A stretch of 64,000 nt of DNA from positions 23,803 through 87,802 of the forward strand of contig JAGZMY010000008.1 of NCBI GenBank assembly GCA_018363915.1, in the 5' to 3' direction. The position numbers were made by a program, and so were the translations under genes. Under the pieces are notes generated by a model, which was not told the DNA's origin, ran no database searches, and saw nothing but the letters and a program-made list of their open reading frames with translations. Below, in pieces: positions 56,101 to 62,841 of this stretch. The stretch is from Anaerococcus vaginalis. GTDB taxonomy: Bacteria > Bacillota > Clostridia > Tissierellales > Peptoniphilaceae. Positions within the stretch are counted from its first letter, which is position 1, and every line of letters begins with the position of its first letter.

Positions 56101-57569
56101 TCTAAAGATTTACCCTTAGAAAATTCTGCTATTACTTCTAATCTTCCATCTTCATGATTTCCTCCATGAATTAAAAATGTATCTACTTCTCTTTGACTTA
56201 TTGGATTTGAGAAGGATATTTGCTCTCCCTGATTTTTAGCAGAAAAAAAGGAAGTAGACTCTACCTCCTCATTTTTTAGATTAGGATTATCTCCTTTTCC
56301 CCTATTTCTTGTAGGGTCATATCCATGTTCTTCTTCAATCTCAGATATTTCAGATAGTCCTCTTCTTTCAGTTCTTCTGTCAGACCCCAAGTTTCCATCA
56401 TTTTGACTTCTTCCCTCGTGATAAAGTCCTCTATCTCTTTTTCCTTTGATAGAAGATGATCCATCAATGTCCCTTGCAAATACATTATCTGATAATCCTC
56501 TTCTTTGTTCTCCTTGAGAAAGTTCAATCTCATCCTTCCCCATCTGTTGAGTTTCTTTAAATCTATTTCCTTGGGAATTGCCATATTGGGTATTAGGACT
56601 TCCATGCCTTCCTCCAATTCTTCCATCTTGTATGTCCCTCCCTGTCTCTCGAAGGAATTCTCCTTGACGATTGGTATGTAAATCCCCTCCTCCATCAGGT
56701 ATTCCTTGCCTGCCAATGTTAATTTCTCTTTCATCTTCCAAGCCTCCTTTAAAATTTATTTCACCGTTTATATTAGAACTTAATTTATTATAACGCTCCT
56801 TAAGCTCTTTTGTCTGCTCCAAATCTTTTCTTTCTTGAATTTTCTCTAAAATTTCTAATCTTTTTATTTCACTTCCCAAATCAAGTAAGATATTTTTACT
56901 TATATGAGCACTTATACTTAATACTTTGTCTATGTCCGAACTTGATATTTTAGAAAGTAAAGATAAGTTTTCTTCTTTTAGCTGATATGAGACCTCCATT
57001 CTCTCGCTTATGGAAATTTTTACGGATTCTTTTAACAAATTAAAAAGGTCTACCTTTTGAATGCTTTTTAAACTTTCATCAGATAGACTTTCTAAAATTT
57101 TATTGAATTTTCCTCTAACATTACTTTCTACTAAGGCATCAATTTTATCTTCTTGGCTTAATAGAAGCTTACTATCTTTTTCTTTAAACTTATCTATCAG
57201 TTCATCTAGTAAGTTTAAATGCTTTTTGCTATCATATTTCCATAACTTTACCTCAGAAATATTATGATTAATACTTACTGTTTGCCTTATGTCGAATATA
57301 TATTTTATCCTTCCACTATCTATATCTAAAAGTGGTATTCCTTTTTCGCCTCTTTTAACGCTTCTACCTATACTTTTCCAATAATCAAATTCTGCACAGG
57401 CTGTTGCTTTTGGATCCATATTGTATATAGATATTTGATGTATATATGGATACTTATAGTTATTGCCTGATACCTTTAAATATTCCTCATATTTTTTTAT
57501 ATCTTTCTTAAATTCTTCTTTTGCAAGATAGATTGTTCTGCTTAAATCTACTATATCATATCTTGGCAT
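47160..57569 (-). CDS. Giant polyvalent protein: ArdC-like, N6-adenine methylase and SNF2-type helicase
   Basis: Starts at MPRYDIVDLS with GGAGGG upstream (3,469 residues), not five codons earlier. Residues about 1-90 resemble the ArdC antirestriction N-domain (YPYIHQISIYNMDP, WKSIGRSVKRGEKGIPLLD). About 450-780 contain two copies of a domain with the pattern HGGNHEDGRLEVIAEFSKGK ... SWKDLANNINDLL. About 1780-1960 is the methylase, with EPSAGTGRFIGNLP and DVAIGNIPFGEF. The helicase core is at 2470-3000: LLAHEVGAGKTFEM, LFVDEAHAYKNLY, ATGTPVSNSMAELY and QRAGRIVRQGN. A coiled coil and a further globular region close it. This architecture is characteristic of Tn1549/CTn-type elements and may both methylate the incoming DNA against restriction and unwind it. 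Function in transfer is inferred. Confidence 0.9.
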   Translation of the reverse strand: MPRYDIVDLSRTIYLAKEEFKKDIKKYEEYLKVSGNNYKYPYIHQISIYNMDPKATACAEFDYWKSIGRSVKRGEKGIPLLDIDSGRIKYIFDIRQTVSINHNISEVKLWKYDSKKHLNLLDELIDKFKEKDSKLLLSQEDKIDALVESNVRGKFNKILESLSDESLKSIQKVDLFNLLKESVKISISERMEVSYQLKEENLSLLSKISSSDIDKVLSISAHISKNILLDLGSEIKRLEILEKIQERKDLEQTKELKERYNKLSSNINGEINFKGGLEDEREINIGRQGIPDGGGDLHTNRQGEFLRETGRDIQDGRIGGRHGSPNTQYGNSQGNRFKETQQMGKDEIELSQGEQRRGLSDNVFARDIDGSSSIKGKRDRGLYHEGRSQNDGNLGSDRRTERRGLSEISEIEEEHGYDPTRNRGKGDNPNLKNEEVESTSFFSAKNQGEQISFSNPISQREVDTFLIHGGNHEDGRLEVIAEFSKGKSLEEQVNFLKEIYKGANGLEIEGRKISAWFGKEGAIFKDGDEARYREGQIVSWKDLANNINDLLDRGEFASNVEVIESATYEREKIAEKLLYLKRDISDETKDRYLAILNDIKGRGFPDEKENLGKKLEDKNFINKLRKEYEVFLEEYKINPDILRFHHYKLSRIYNDINDLEIERKLYRSNLKDIAPIQSFITQDEIDESLKRGSGFSDGKKRIYEFFTEKHDLKEQADFLKNEYGVGGSSHALSAARESGEWHDAKGIKYNKGNAKEILLSWSNVARRINDLIKKNRYIDEESFEENREKKTDQEINKTEKESQEYINYQDDLPPTDNDVYIERTNNSSIYYYQGQSVASIGDDGKLIIYDEFIPNFLKEEIYSIAFEKQLDIPLDQLDDGIILEGIHDTFYIKEKEEIEGREYYLLESQSRYDDIPNIVVNSNKEVIDDDIVNGFEEFKEFYTNKNKENIGFDLDSHIKDDYWIIEFNEGSSLIEKDYAGQRLTKELLDEIREIDEKIRLHNKTLGEDEYGQMTDKWEGYSKFYFNHIVDGKIVDHYKIDIGDGNEINQRDFEFLYEQIGKSQIELNQTIEENKIDEKIISINQIEDRIFDVLVKDKVLENEIIKARENLGNNTLASFNSVFQREYAKIMREVADKQGNLPDDMKSIDKVKELSLRTQNRYRQYLYNSLENNIEDDKEILSIKVGDIVRTEDNKYLKIKDISSGYDNNHNPITYYSYDAYFDKDLKLFSHSFKGSDLKALEVLRNEVEEKLTKEIVEDKLAVKVGYYYALVDKEKTKDIELEETGIRVYPRKENSQGKIYNLYKGKSFEDSRKIDSLFDEITVKMKEVNLTNLNDVLELEREGLFEIADDKVTKFEKGYDIDVQSFNQQFPDYYNDIYVFNKNLEISGAYQNLAHINEENKITFNINLSQEEKSKIEEIRDKKEVLSKLIDKDIKEKREYYFDPQNEEYLLLSKKIEEGLLKIPDSIKETIDGKEGFDVELILDIKEKTLRQNLRYNGYILNSNQAIKYKSYKDILSNLPYLLDDKHREVLLNGYLNQQIENDRTRQEENPFKEGMSVRYKGKEYTITAINDNTSPKTIELEDSTGLMNGFITGSETILFNDYKNLDLEVYKSSEKEKQSIDKGELVEQISFEDIDNNNEEEVKKDKKTYRENIEGISEVSLENYKIINEEENLPPSQRLKNNIEAINVLKALEKENRSARKDEQEILAKYIGWGGLSDVFNEEKEGQWLDARNFLKENLTGKEYNRARESTLTAFYTPKVVIDSIYESLSNLGFEKGNILEPSAGTGRFIGNLPEEMKESNFYGVELDRISGQIAKELYPNANIQIKGFEETNFSNNLFDVAIGNIPFGEFKVADREYERNNFLIHDYFFAKTLDKVRDGGIIAFITSSGTMDKKSEDVRRYISERAEFLGAIRLPNRTFKGVAGTEVTSDIIFLKKRDRLLKLDEDWVKLDKDEKGLIYNKYFVDNPKMVIGTMEEIPSRFGTSLVCIENEDISLEEGLKKAIKNIQGRYEEAQINDDLGEETIPADDSVKNYSFALVDDEIYFRENSIMQKISLNERDKDKVKEYLRLNESLRKVITYQREDYSDEDIKKEQENLNKFYDDFNSKYGRLNSKTNKKLFREDANFSLISTLEKLDKEGNFIGKSDIFNKRTIKKAVIIDHTDRAIDALVLSISQKGKINFDYMEELTGKSTDKLIEELKGEIFLNLDSFEPNDINPFKSAKELGDFSRPYVSADEYLSGNIRDKIKVVDSYIKNIERELEKEENSADREVLEEELKKLHFQKAKLMEVMPKALDASEITVRMGATWIPEQDYKKFMFDLLKTPVSSRWNIDIKYSDFTGEYRVEGKSSDRDNDLASFTYGTNRVNAYKLIEDTLNLRDTKVFDQVEDSDGKKKSVLNQKETMLARSKQEMIKEEFKSWIFDDVERRNRLVEDYNERFNSIRQREYDGSNLTFEGMNPEIELRAHQKDAIARGLFGGNTLLAHEVGAGKTFEMIGIAMESKRLGMSNKSMFVVPNHIVEQFGREFNELYPGANVLCATEKDFTPDRRKRFCSRIATGSFDAVIIGHSQFEKIPISKERQEYELQGQIDEIIDYIDEYKRERDQRFTVKQLEKTKKKLETKLEKLNADYKKDDVVTFEELGVDKLFVDEAHAYKNLYLFSKMRNVAGITSTDSQKSSDMLMKCRYMDEITNNKGLVFATGTPVSNSMAELYTMQRYLQYDELKKMKLQHFDSWASTFGETITAIELNPEGNGYRSKTRFAKFYNLPELMNTVKGFMDIKTADVLNLPTPIAHYETIKTKPTEEQKEILETFSERADKVRNKEVDASVDNMLLITNDGKKMALDQRLINPLLSDDSNSKVNACVSNVFSIWDKYKDKKSAQLIFCDMSTPSSDFNIYDDIKTKLIDMGVPENEIEFIHKAKNNMEKDAIFDKVRKGEIRVLLGSTQKMGAGTNAQDKLIAIHDLDIPWRPADLSQRAGRIVRQGNENKEVHIFRYVTENTFDAYLFQTLENKQKYISQIMTSKTPVRVAEDVDEATLNYAEIKALATGNPLIKEKMDLDVEVSKLKMLESNFKSNLYKLEDKVVKFYPKEIERLKERIENLKEDIKNVEPYREVDKNLKEDNKFTYLIIDGKKYIDKKIAGEFLLNKIKGVKIYREMDKNGEKIGEYRNFDLSIKYDSFFNKYNFILKGKGEYRGEFGTDEIGNITRMDNVLDKLPERLENTISKLKDTEEQFQTAKIEIQKTFPQAELLKDKTLRLAEVNNLLDMGKSEDISQDNPLLEEVKEELIDFLNREYDEENRLEDFDTIFPDLTDIGIAYTTTPDEKHEIQVSLDLINYKMNTYVDKNLIDSFQYTYDPLDASDLKGLVQIKTSIGFWDFSELVSVNEEKLREVMGLEIDDDGNFYDPLSKDMDLDGIIDRNDADFRDSKVQEIGDFERKEKTSIMDKLKEYKGNLAVNNNIKEINNSEPCGR

Positions 57570-57718
57570 TTTATCCCTCCTCATTATAGTGATAAAAATG
57601 AACTAAATTTTTATATATATATTTATTAAACTTTATTTCTTTCTATTTTTTAAATTTCTGTAAGCAAAAGATAACTTTAAAATATCATTTACGCTATCTT
57701 TTTATTGCAATAAAAAAA

Positions 57719-57746
57719 CGATTGAAATTTTTTACTTTTCAAATCG
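57719..57746 (-). terminator. Terminator after the 108-codon gene
   Basis: On the minus strand CGATTTGAAA and TTTCAATCG pair around AGTAAAAAA and are followed by seven T, 17 bases after the stop codon at 57764. Confidence 0.8.
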
Positions 57747-57763
57747 CTCTAACTGCCTTTATT

Positions 57764-58090
57764 CTATTGCTTCCAATCCAACATTGCCTTTTCTAACTTT
57801 GAAAAATTGCAATTTGCTCTTCTTATAATTCCTGTTTTCTTTTGATTTTTGTATATTTTTTCTACCTTTATCAAGATCTTTGTTTTTATTTTTAAACAAA
57901 AAGCATATTCTTTTTGAAATAAGACTTTATATCTGATATCTTCAAGTTCGTTAAAATCAATTCTTTCATAACCATCAGTCGGTACAGGAATCATTTTCTT
58001 AATATCCAATATAGATAATATGTGCATTTTTTCTTTATCAGAATAATATCTGTAAATATCTCCATCTATAGTAATACTATCATCGATCAC
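57764..58090 (-). CDS. Hypothetical protein of the conjugative element
   Basis: The 108-residue frame starts with GTG (MIDDSITIDGDIYRYYSDKE). A better start, ATGAAAGAA behind AAGGAAAA about 37 bases upstream, is out of frame by one base. The missing base would give MKENVSDEHFLIYEVIDD continuing into this gene, so there may be a single-base deletion. The protein is mixed alpha/beta with a basic C-terminus (KIYKNQKKTGIIRRANCNFSK) and no recognised domain. A terminator follows, and a promoter-terminator small RNA unit precedes it. Confidence 0.5.
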   Translation of the reverse strand: MIDDSITIDGDIYRYYSDKEKMHILSILDIKKMIPVPTDGYERIDFNELEDIRYKVLFQKEYAFCLKIKTKILIKVEKIYKNQKKTGIIRRANCNFSKLEKAMLDWKQ

Positions 58091-58431
58091 TTCATAAATT
58101 AAAAAATGCTCATCAGAAACATTCTTTCATTTTTTGCGTTTTCCTTTGCAGAAGAAATTGGAATAAAAAAATAGAAAGGTTTCAACCTCTCTGTTTGCTT
58201 TAATATTTTACCTTTGGGATGTAGGTAGTGATACACCTTCTTTAATGCTCCACCTTTAACGGTAGCGGGACACCATCTTTATCTGATAAGAGTATAACGT
58301 AGATTTATAGTAATGTCAAATAAGCAAATTTCCTAATGCCTACTCTTTTATCACTTATATTATACCCTATTTCTTTCATAAATCATTCCTTTCTTCATTC
58401 CTATAATTATATTCAAGTTTTTATAATCAAT
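58091..58431. other. Gene-free interval containing an RNA unit
   Basis: No coding sequence other than a six-codon ORF (MVSRYR). It contains the small RNA unit listed at 58164-58319 and a second possible -10 (TATAAT on the minus strand near 58364). Confidence 0.5.
58164..58319 (-). ncRNA. Putative small RNA with own promoter and terminator
   Basis: On the minus strand TTGACA (58314-58319), 17 bases and TATACT (58291-58296) form a strong promoter. About 90-120 bases later a stem AGAGAGGTT-GA-AACCTTTCT (58173-58192) runs into TATTTTTTT. Inside, the block GGTGT-4-CTACC occurs twice (near 58271 and 58224) and CTACC-GTTAAA-GGTGG forms a hairpin. No known RNA family is claimed. It lies between topB and the 108-codon gene and could also act as an attenuator for the latter. 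Confidence 0.55.
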
Positions 58432-60138
58432 TTACTTATAATATTTACCTATAGTATTTTCTATTTCTTCTTCAATTTCTTTTAAAAAATTCTCTTTATA
58501 TTCCTTACCCTTTGCTATATCACTTAATCTCATTTCCCATTTTGCTGTTGTCTTTGGAGATTTAAACTCATCTATAACTATAGTCACTAGGTTTAATCCC
58601 TTTCTAGTTGATATTAGATTTTTCTTTTCTCTTTTTATATAACCTTTGTATATCAAATTTTCTATTATTCCCGCTCTTGTAGCAGGAGTACCAAGTCCTT
58701 TTCTCTCAACTTCAACATCCTTAACTAATTCATCATTCCCAGCTATTTCCATTGCTTTTAAGAGTGTGTCTTCAGTGAAGTGTTTAGGTGGATTTGTATA
58801 CTTCTCTTTTATATCTTTATTTTCAATATATAAAAAATCTCCTATTTTTACATCAGGAAGTTGTATATCTTCTTTCTTCTTTGATTTATATTCTTCTAAA
58901 TATTTTGTAAATCCTTCTTCAGCAATTATTTTATAAGTGTTTATAAATTCAAACCCGTCAAATTCAGCCACTATCTTTGTTGTATTTTCTACAAGAGGAT
59001 ATCCAAAACTTGCATAGAGTTTATTTGTTATAAGTCTATATACTTTGGCTTCACTTTCCGGGAGATTTGAAATATCCTTATTTAATGAACTTATCGTTGG
59101 AATTATTGCATGATGATCTGTAACTTTTTTAGAATTAAAAACTACCTTAATTCTTTCTGTGTCAAAATCATTTTTCCCTATAATATTATTTACAGTGCTT
59201 TCTATCATGTCTACTGTCAAATATCTTGAATCTGTTCGTGGATAGGTAATATACTTCTTTTCATACAGGCTTTGGGCATAATCTAAGGTTTGTTTTGCAC
59301 TGTATCCAAAATACTTATTACATTCTCTTTGAAGTGTTGTTAGATCAAAGGGCAGATTAGGCTTTGTAATCTTTTCTTTTTTAATTACATCGGTTATTTC
59401 AATTTTTTCTCCGATTAAATTTTTAAGCTGCTCTGCCACTATTTTGTCATCAATTCTATCTGTCGACAGTGTAAATCCATTCATAGAAATCTCCACTGTA
59501 TAATATTTTTCTTTTTTAAAACTATTTATCTCATCATCTCTATTCACAATCATTGATAAAGTTGGTGTTTGTACTCTGCCTACACTATAATTTTCATTAT
59601 ATAGACAGGAGTAAAGTCTACTTATGTTCATTCCAACAAGCCAATCAGCTATGGCACGAGCCTTAGCTGAATCAAAAAGATTATCATAGTTACTTCCATC
59701 TTTTAAGTTGCTTAATCCTTCTTTTATGGAAGAGTCTTCCATTGAGGAAATCCAAAGTCGTTTCATTTTCTTCTTACAATTTGCCATCATATATACAAGT
59801 CTAAAGATAGCTTCTCCTTCTCTACCAGCATCACAAGCATTAATAATGGTGTCAACTTCATTACTATTCATTAGCCTTTTAAGAATATTAAACTGTTTTT
59901 TAGTTGTCTTCGTTACCTCATACTTGTATTCTTTTGGGATAATAGGTAAATCTTCAATTCTCCACTTCTTATATCTTTCATCATACACATCAGGATTTGC
60001 CATTTGTACTAAATGCCCAACACACCATGAAACAATATATCCATTCCCCTCATAATATCCATTATTTCTATTTTTTGCTCCTATAACTTTTGCTATTGAT
60101 GCTGCAACACTTGGTTTTTCTGCGATTACTAATTTCAT
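58432..60138 (-). CDS. topB: DNA topoisomerase III of the conjugative element
   Basis: Relaxes negatively supercoiled or single-stranded DNA during transfer. The 568-residue type IA enzyme has a TOPRIM domain (MKLVIAEKPSVAASIAKVIG ... NACDAGREGEAIFR with the acidic metal site, about residues 1-140) and the active Tyr region EKKYITYPRTDSRYL (about 290). The GTPATRAGIIENL motif is late in the chain. It lacks the long zinc-finger tail of chromosomal TopA, as usual for element-encoded enzymes. AAAGGAGG precedes the ATG. A terminator separates it from the AbiE genes. Confidence 0.92.
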   Translation of the reverse strand: MKLVIAEKPSVAASIAKVIGAKNRNNGYYEGNGYIVSWCVGHLVQMANPDVYDERYKKWRIEDLPIIPKEYKYEVTKTTKKQFNILKRLMNSNEVDTIINACDAGREGEAIFRLVYMMANCKKKMKRLWISSMEDSSIKEGLSNLKDGSNYDNLFDSAKARAIADWLVGMNISRLYSCLYNENYSVGRVQTPTLSMIVNRDDEINSFKKEKYYTVEISMNGFTLSTDRIDDKIVAEQLKNLIGEKIEITDVIKKEKITKPNLPFDLTTLQRECNKYFGYSAKQTLDYAQSLYEKKYITYPRTDSRYLTVDMIESTVNNIIGKNDFDTERIKVVFNSKKVTDHHAIIPTISSLNKDISNLPESEAKVYRLITNKLYASFGYPLVENTTKIVAEFDGFEFINTYKIIAEEGFTKYLEEYKSKKKEDIQLPDVKIGDFLYIENKDIKEKYTNPPKHFTEDTLLKAMEIAGNDELVKDVEVERKGLGTPATRAGIIENLIYKGYIKREKKNLISTRKGLNLVTIVIDEFKSPKTTAKWEMRLSDIAKGKEYKENFLKEIEEEIENTIGKYYK

Positions 60139-60167
60139 TTTTCCTCCTTTAGTTTTTTAATAAAAAA

Positions 60168-60195
60168 ATGAGAGATTAAATTTTCAATCCCTCAT
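60168..60195 (-). terminator. Terminator of abiE operon
   Basis: On the minus strand ATGAGGGATT and AATCTCTCAT pair around a short loop and are followed by seven T; it lies just after the abiEii stop. Confidence 0.8.
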
Positions 60196-60207
60196 CTTTT
60201 TATAGCT

Positions 60208-61047
60208 CTACTGATTTTTTATTTTTTCTATAATATTTATTCCATTATCTATTACATCTTCAAACTTTATGTCTCTAGCATAAAGATTTTTCTTCGAATA
60301 AGAATTCCATCTATCTAAAAAAGCTTGATCTGTTTTTAACATTCTCATTAAACTGATGATTTTATCTATATCAAATTCCGTTTTTCTATAATCAAAAGTT
60401 CTAATACATGCTTCTTTTAATATCTTGGTATCAATTTCTTTATCTTTTAATTTATAAATTATATAAAGATCATAGTAATCCTTACTTCTGCTATTTAAAA
60501 ACCCCCTAGAGTATATTGTTTGAATTTTTTCTGCCACAATTGTTTCAATAGGATAGGCTTTAATTAAAATATCTTCTTGCCCAAAAGCACTTATATATTT
60601 ATAATCTATGGGATGTGGGGTGATAACATCACCTGTTGCAATATCAAGAGGTACAATTTGTCTTATATTCTCCATCCTACAAAGTATACTTACACGAAAC
60701 CCTCCATACTGGTCATCTTCCTTGATTGTACTTATTCCATTTACTTTATAGGATATATCATCTGAATGACTTGCTTCTAGTAATTCTTGTATTATTTTTA
60801 ATACATTTTCTTCTGATAAATGCATATTTCTTAAAAGAAGATCTATATCTACTGTACTTCTTGAATCTATGCCTACTACATTAGATAAAAGAAAACCTCC
60901 TTTAAAAATAAATTTTTCATGATACTTACTCTGTGCTAATTTTTTTAATATGCTTTCCAAAAAATAATATAACATTACTGAATTAAATGGGAGTCCTGAT
61001 TCTTTGCTTATATTATGACAAATAGCGGTTAACTTTGCTTTATTCAT
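60208..61047 (-). CDS. abiEii: AbiEii-type nucleotidyltransferase toxin
   Basis: Toxin half of a type IV-class AbiE system: a nucleotidyltransferase that blocks growth, giving phage abortive infection and stabilising the element. The 279-residue protein shows FIFKGGFLLS (turn before the active site), then STVDIDLLLRN with the catalytic Asp-x-Asp (about residue 67-69), QIVPLDIATGD with the third acidic residue, and VAEKIQTIYSRG with KDYYDLY, the standard AbiEii pattern. Active site is complete. The start overlaps the antitoxin gene by 8 bases. Confidence 0.88.
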   Translation of the reverse strand: MNKAKLTAICHNISKESGLPFNSVMLYYFLESILKKLAQSKYHEKFIFKGGFLLSNVVGIDSRSTVDIDLLLRNMHLSEENVLKIIQELLEASHSDDISYKVNGISTIKEDDQYGGFRVSILCRMENIRQIVPLDIATGDVITPHPIDYKYISAFGQEDILIKAYPIETIVAEKIQTIYSRGFLNSRSKDYYDLYIIYKLKDKEIDTKILKEACIRTFDYRKTEFDIDKIISLMRMLKTDQAFLDRWNSYSKKNLYARDIKFEDVIDNGINIIEKIKNQ

Positions 61048-61633
61048 ATACCACCTCCATAACTTCCTTTACTTTATCTTCTATTCCCATTTTTCTTGCT
61101 ATTTTATATAGAGAATGTATATCCTTATCCTTATATTTAAAATAAGAACGAATGAGTTTTACATAAACTTCAGTATCCATTTTTTCTTTGTTGGAAATAA
61201 AATCACAAAGTATTCTTTCGTAGGAGTAAACATTCACAGTGTTTCCAAACATTGTCTTTTTCTGTATAATTCCTAGATTATAAATAGATTTTTTTACATA
61301 ATTGATATTAAGTGTATCTTGCTTCTCATTAAATTTATATCCATTGTATACTGTAACATCTATTCTCCATGGAATTTTGTCCGTTACCCCAAGTAGAAAC
61401 AAAGCTGTCTCATAGGAAAATATCGCCTTTCTATACTGATATTGGAAAAAATAATACTCATCGAAATCACCATCTTCAATAATATATATTCCTTTTTGAA
61501 CTCTAAACAATTTCCCCTCTTTTGCTAGTCTACTTAAATATACTGTAGGTATGTTATTTTCTCTGCAATAAGCAGATGTTATAATACCACCTGATTTTTT
61601 TAGATGTATTTCAATTTGCTTTCTATAATTCAT
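61040..61633 (-). CDS. abiEi: AbiEi-type winged-helix antitoxin and autoregulator
   Basis: I choose the ATG at MNYRKQIEIHLKK because GGGG lies 9 bases upstream; three codons earlier the ATG touches the ribosome site. The 197-residue protein has an N-terminal winged helix (about 10-60: GGIITSAYCRENNIPTVYLSRLAKEGKLFRV, seen as its landmarks) with the strand GIYI, then the AbiEi C-terminal domain (FSYETALFLLGVTDKIP, YSYERILCDFI). Other AbiEi proteins bind inverted repeats in their own promoter to repress abiE, and such repeats are present at 61645-61699. Coupled by overlap to the toxin gene. Confidence 0.87.
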   Translation of the reverse strand: MNYRKQIEIHLKKSGGIITSAYCRENNIPTVYLSRLAKEGKLFRVQKGIYIIEDGDFDEYYFFQYQYRKAIFSYETALFLLGVTDKIPWRIDVTVYNGYKFNEKQDTLNINYVKKSIYNLGIIQKKTMFGNTVNVYSYERILCDFISNKEKMDTEVYVKLIRSYFKYKDKDIHSLYKIARKMGIEDKVKEVMEVVYE

Positions 61634-61644
61634 TATATTCATCC

Positions 61645-61699
61645 CCTTGTTGTGTTTACACTTATATTATATATTTTTATAAGTGTGTTTGCAACAAGG
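61645..61699 (-). promoter_or_regulatory. abiE promoter with inverted-repeat operators
   Basis: The -35 TTGCAA (61689-61694), 17 bases and -10 TATAAT (61666-61671) on the minus strand are bracketed by two inverted 22-base arms, CCTTGTTG-N6-CACTTATA (61645-61666) and its complement (61678-61699), matching at 16 of 22 positions. This is the layout expected for AbiEi autorepression. Confidence 0.75.
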
Positions 61700-61947
61700 C
61701 TTTGAATTTCTATCCCAATTTGTTTCAAAAATTATCAAGAAATTTCATATCATCAAATTCTTAATTATACAATCAATCATTTATACTTAGCTTTCCTTTT
61801 ATATTAAGTTTGAGCTGTCGTTTTGTTCGTCGTTTTTTTATTAAAGTTCCAGAATTCTAATTCTACTTTTCTATCGTATGTTTATAAATTTACACGATAA
61901 TTGAGTTTATTGTTGTCCTTAATCTACCGCTTAAATCATTGAGAAGA
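61700..61947. other. Spacer between abiE and DUF4366 gene
   Basis: With the abiE promoter it makes a gap of about 305 bases. AT-rich, with no gene or clear signal beyond the abiE promoter. Confidence 0.4.
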
Positions 61948-62826
61948 TTAAAATTCATCTTCATCTGGAATAATTTCTGTATCTTCCTTATCTTCAAGAT
62001 CATAATCCTCCCCTTCAGATTCATAATCATCTTCTAATTCATTATAATCTTGCTCCTCTTCAAAACTTGCCTCTTCATTTTTTTTATAGATTTTGAAGTA
62101 ATATCCTGCACCCATTACACCAACAATAATTAAACCCATAAATAAATAAAGTCCTATCCCTGATTTCTTTTCTTCTTTCTCCTCTTTCTTCGGTTTTTCC
62201 TCCACCGGTTCTTCTTTTTTCACTACTTCTTCTTTTGGCTTTACTTCACTTTCTCCTTCAATCATATTTAGTAGATCTTGTTCTCCAACTTCTGTTAGTA
62301 ATTGTACATTTTCTTGATTTTCCGAATGATCTACAATGAGGTGCATAGTTTTTCCACTCTTTGTTTGAAAGGTTAAAAATTGTCTAACATCTATTGGATT
62401 TTCCTTTTTTTCATCTCTTGATGTTTGATCTTCTACTTTCGGTGTAATATCCTGTCCATTTTTATCTACATTTTCTATAACTGTTCCTCTTGCCTTATTT
62501 TCTTTTGTAGCTAATGGATTAATTGCTTTAGTATTGCCACCTTTAACAAGTTTAGATGGCTTTTCTTTTTTATCTACTTGCTCATTTTTTATGTTATTTT
62601 CTTGTATTTTCGGTACTTCCTGATAAGGAATTTTTTGACTCTCATTAGATGGTTCATATACATCTTCATCAAATAAGCTTTCTAATTCTTTACTTTTTTC
62701 TGGCAAATAAATATTATTTGACTGATTTTTTATTTCATTTTCATTGCTCTTAGCTATGGATATACTTGGCATACTTAATAGTAAAAGGAGTAGCACTAAG
62801 GCTACCCCTAATCTTTTTTTCTTCAT
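61948..62826 (-). CDS. CD1107/DUF4366-family membrane protein of conjugative elements
   Basis: The 292-residue protein has a signal peptide (MKKKRLGVALVLLLLLLSMPSISIA), a long disordered, acidic and Lys/Glu-rich stretch, then the DUF4366 domain (about 148-195: DVRQFLTFQTKSGKTMHLIVDH ... LLTEVGEQDLLNMI). One membrane helix (about 223-245) and an acidic cytoplasmic tail follow. It is therefore exposed outside and anchored once. Family members are part of Tn1549/CTn-like transfer clusters, next to genes for the transfer apparatus. The exact role is unknown. GGAGAT precedes the ATG. Confidence 0.82.
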   Translation of the reverse strand: MKKKRLGVALVLLLLLLSMPSISIAKSNENEIKNQSNNIYLPEKSKELESLFDEDVYEPSNESQKIPYQEVPKIQENNIKNEQVDKKEKPSKLVKGGNTKAINPLATKENKARGTVIENVDKNGQDITPKVEDQTSRDEKKENPIDVRQFLTFQTKSGKTMHLIVDHSENQENVQLLTEVGEQDLLNMIEGESEVKPKEEVVKKEEPVEEKPKKEEKEEKKSGIGLYLFMGLIIVGVMGAGYYFKIYKKNEEASFEEEQDYNELEDDYESEGEDYDLEDKEDTEIIPDEDEF

Positions 62827-62841
62827 AGTTATCTCCTTTTC

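Noticed and set aside
56276..56734. 152-codon minus-strand frame inside the giant methylase-helicase gene
   Set aside because: Repetitive acidic/basic stretch read in another frame of the low-complexity Gly/Arg/Glu-rich linker of the large protein; no independent start signal.
54055..57267. Several plus-strand hydrophobic frames opposite the giant gene
   Set aside because: Hydrophobic antisense shadows of an acidic/lysine-rich coding sequence are expected in AT-rich DNA.
61645..61699. CRISPR-like or attachment repeat
   Set aside because: Only two inverted arms around a promoter; fits an AbiEi operator better.
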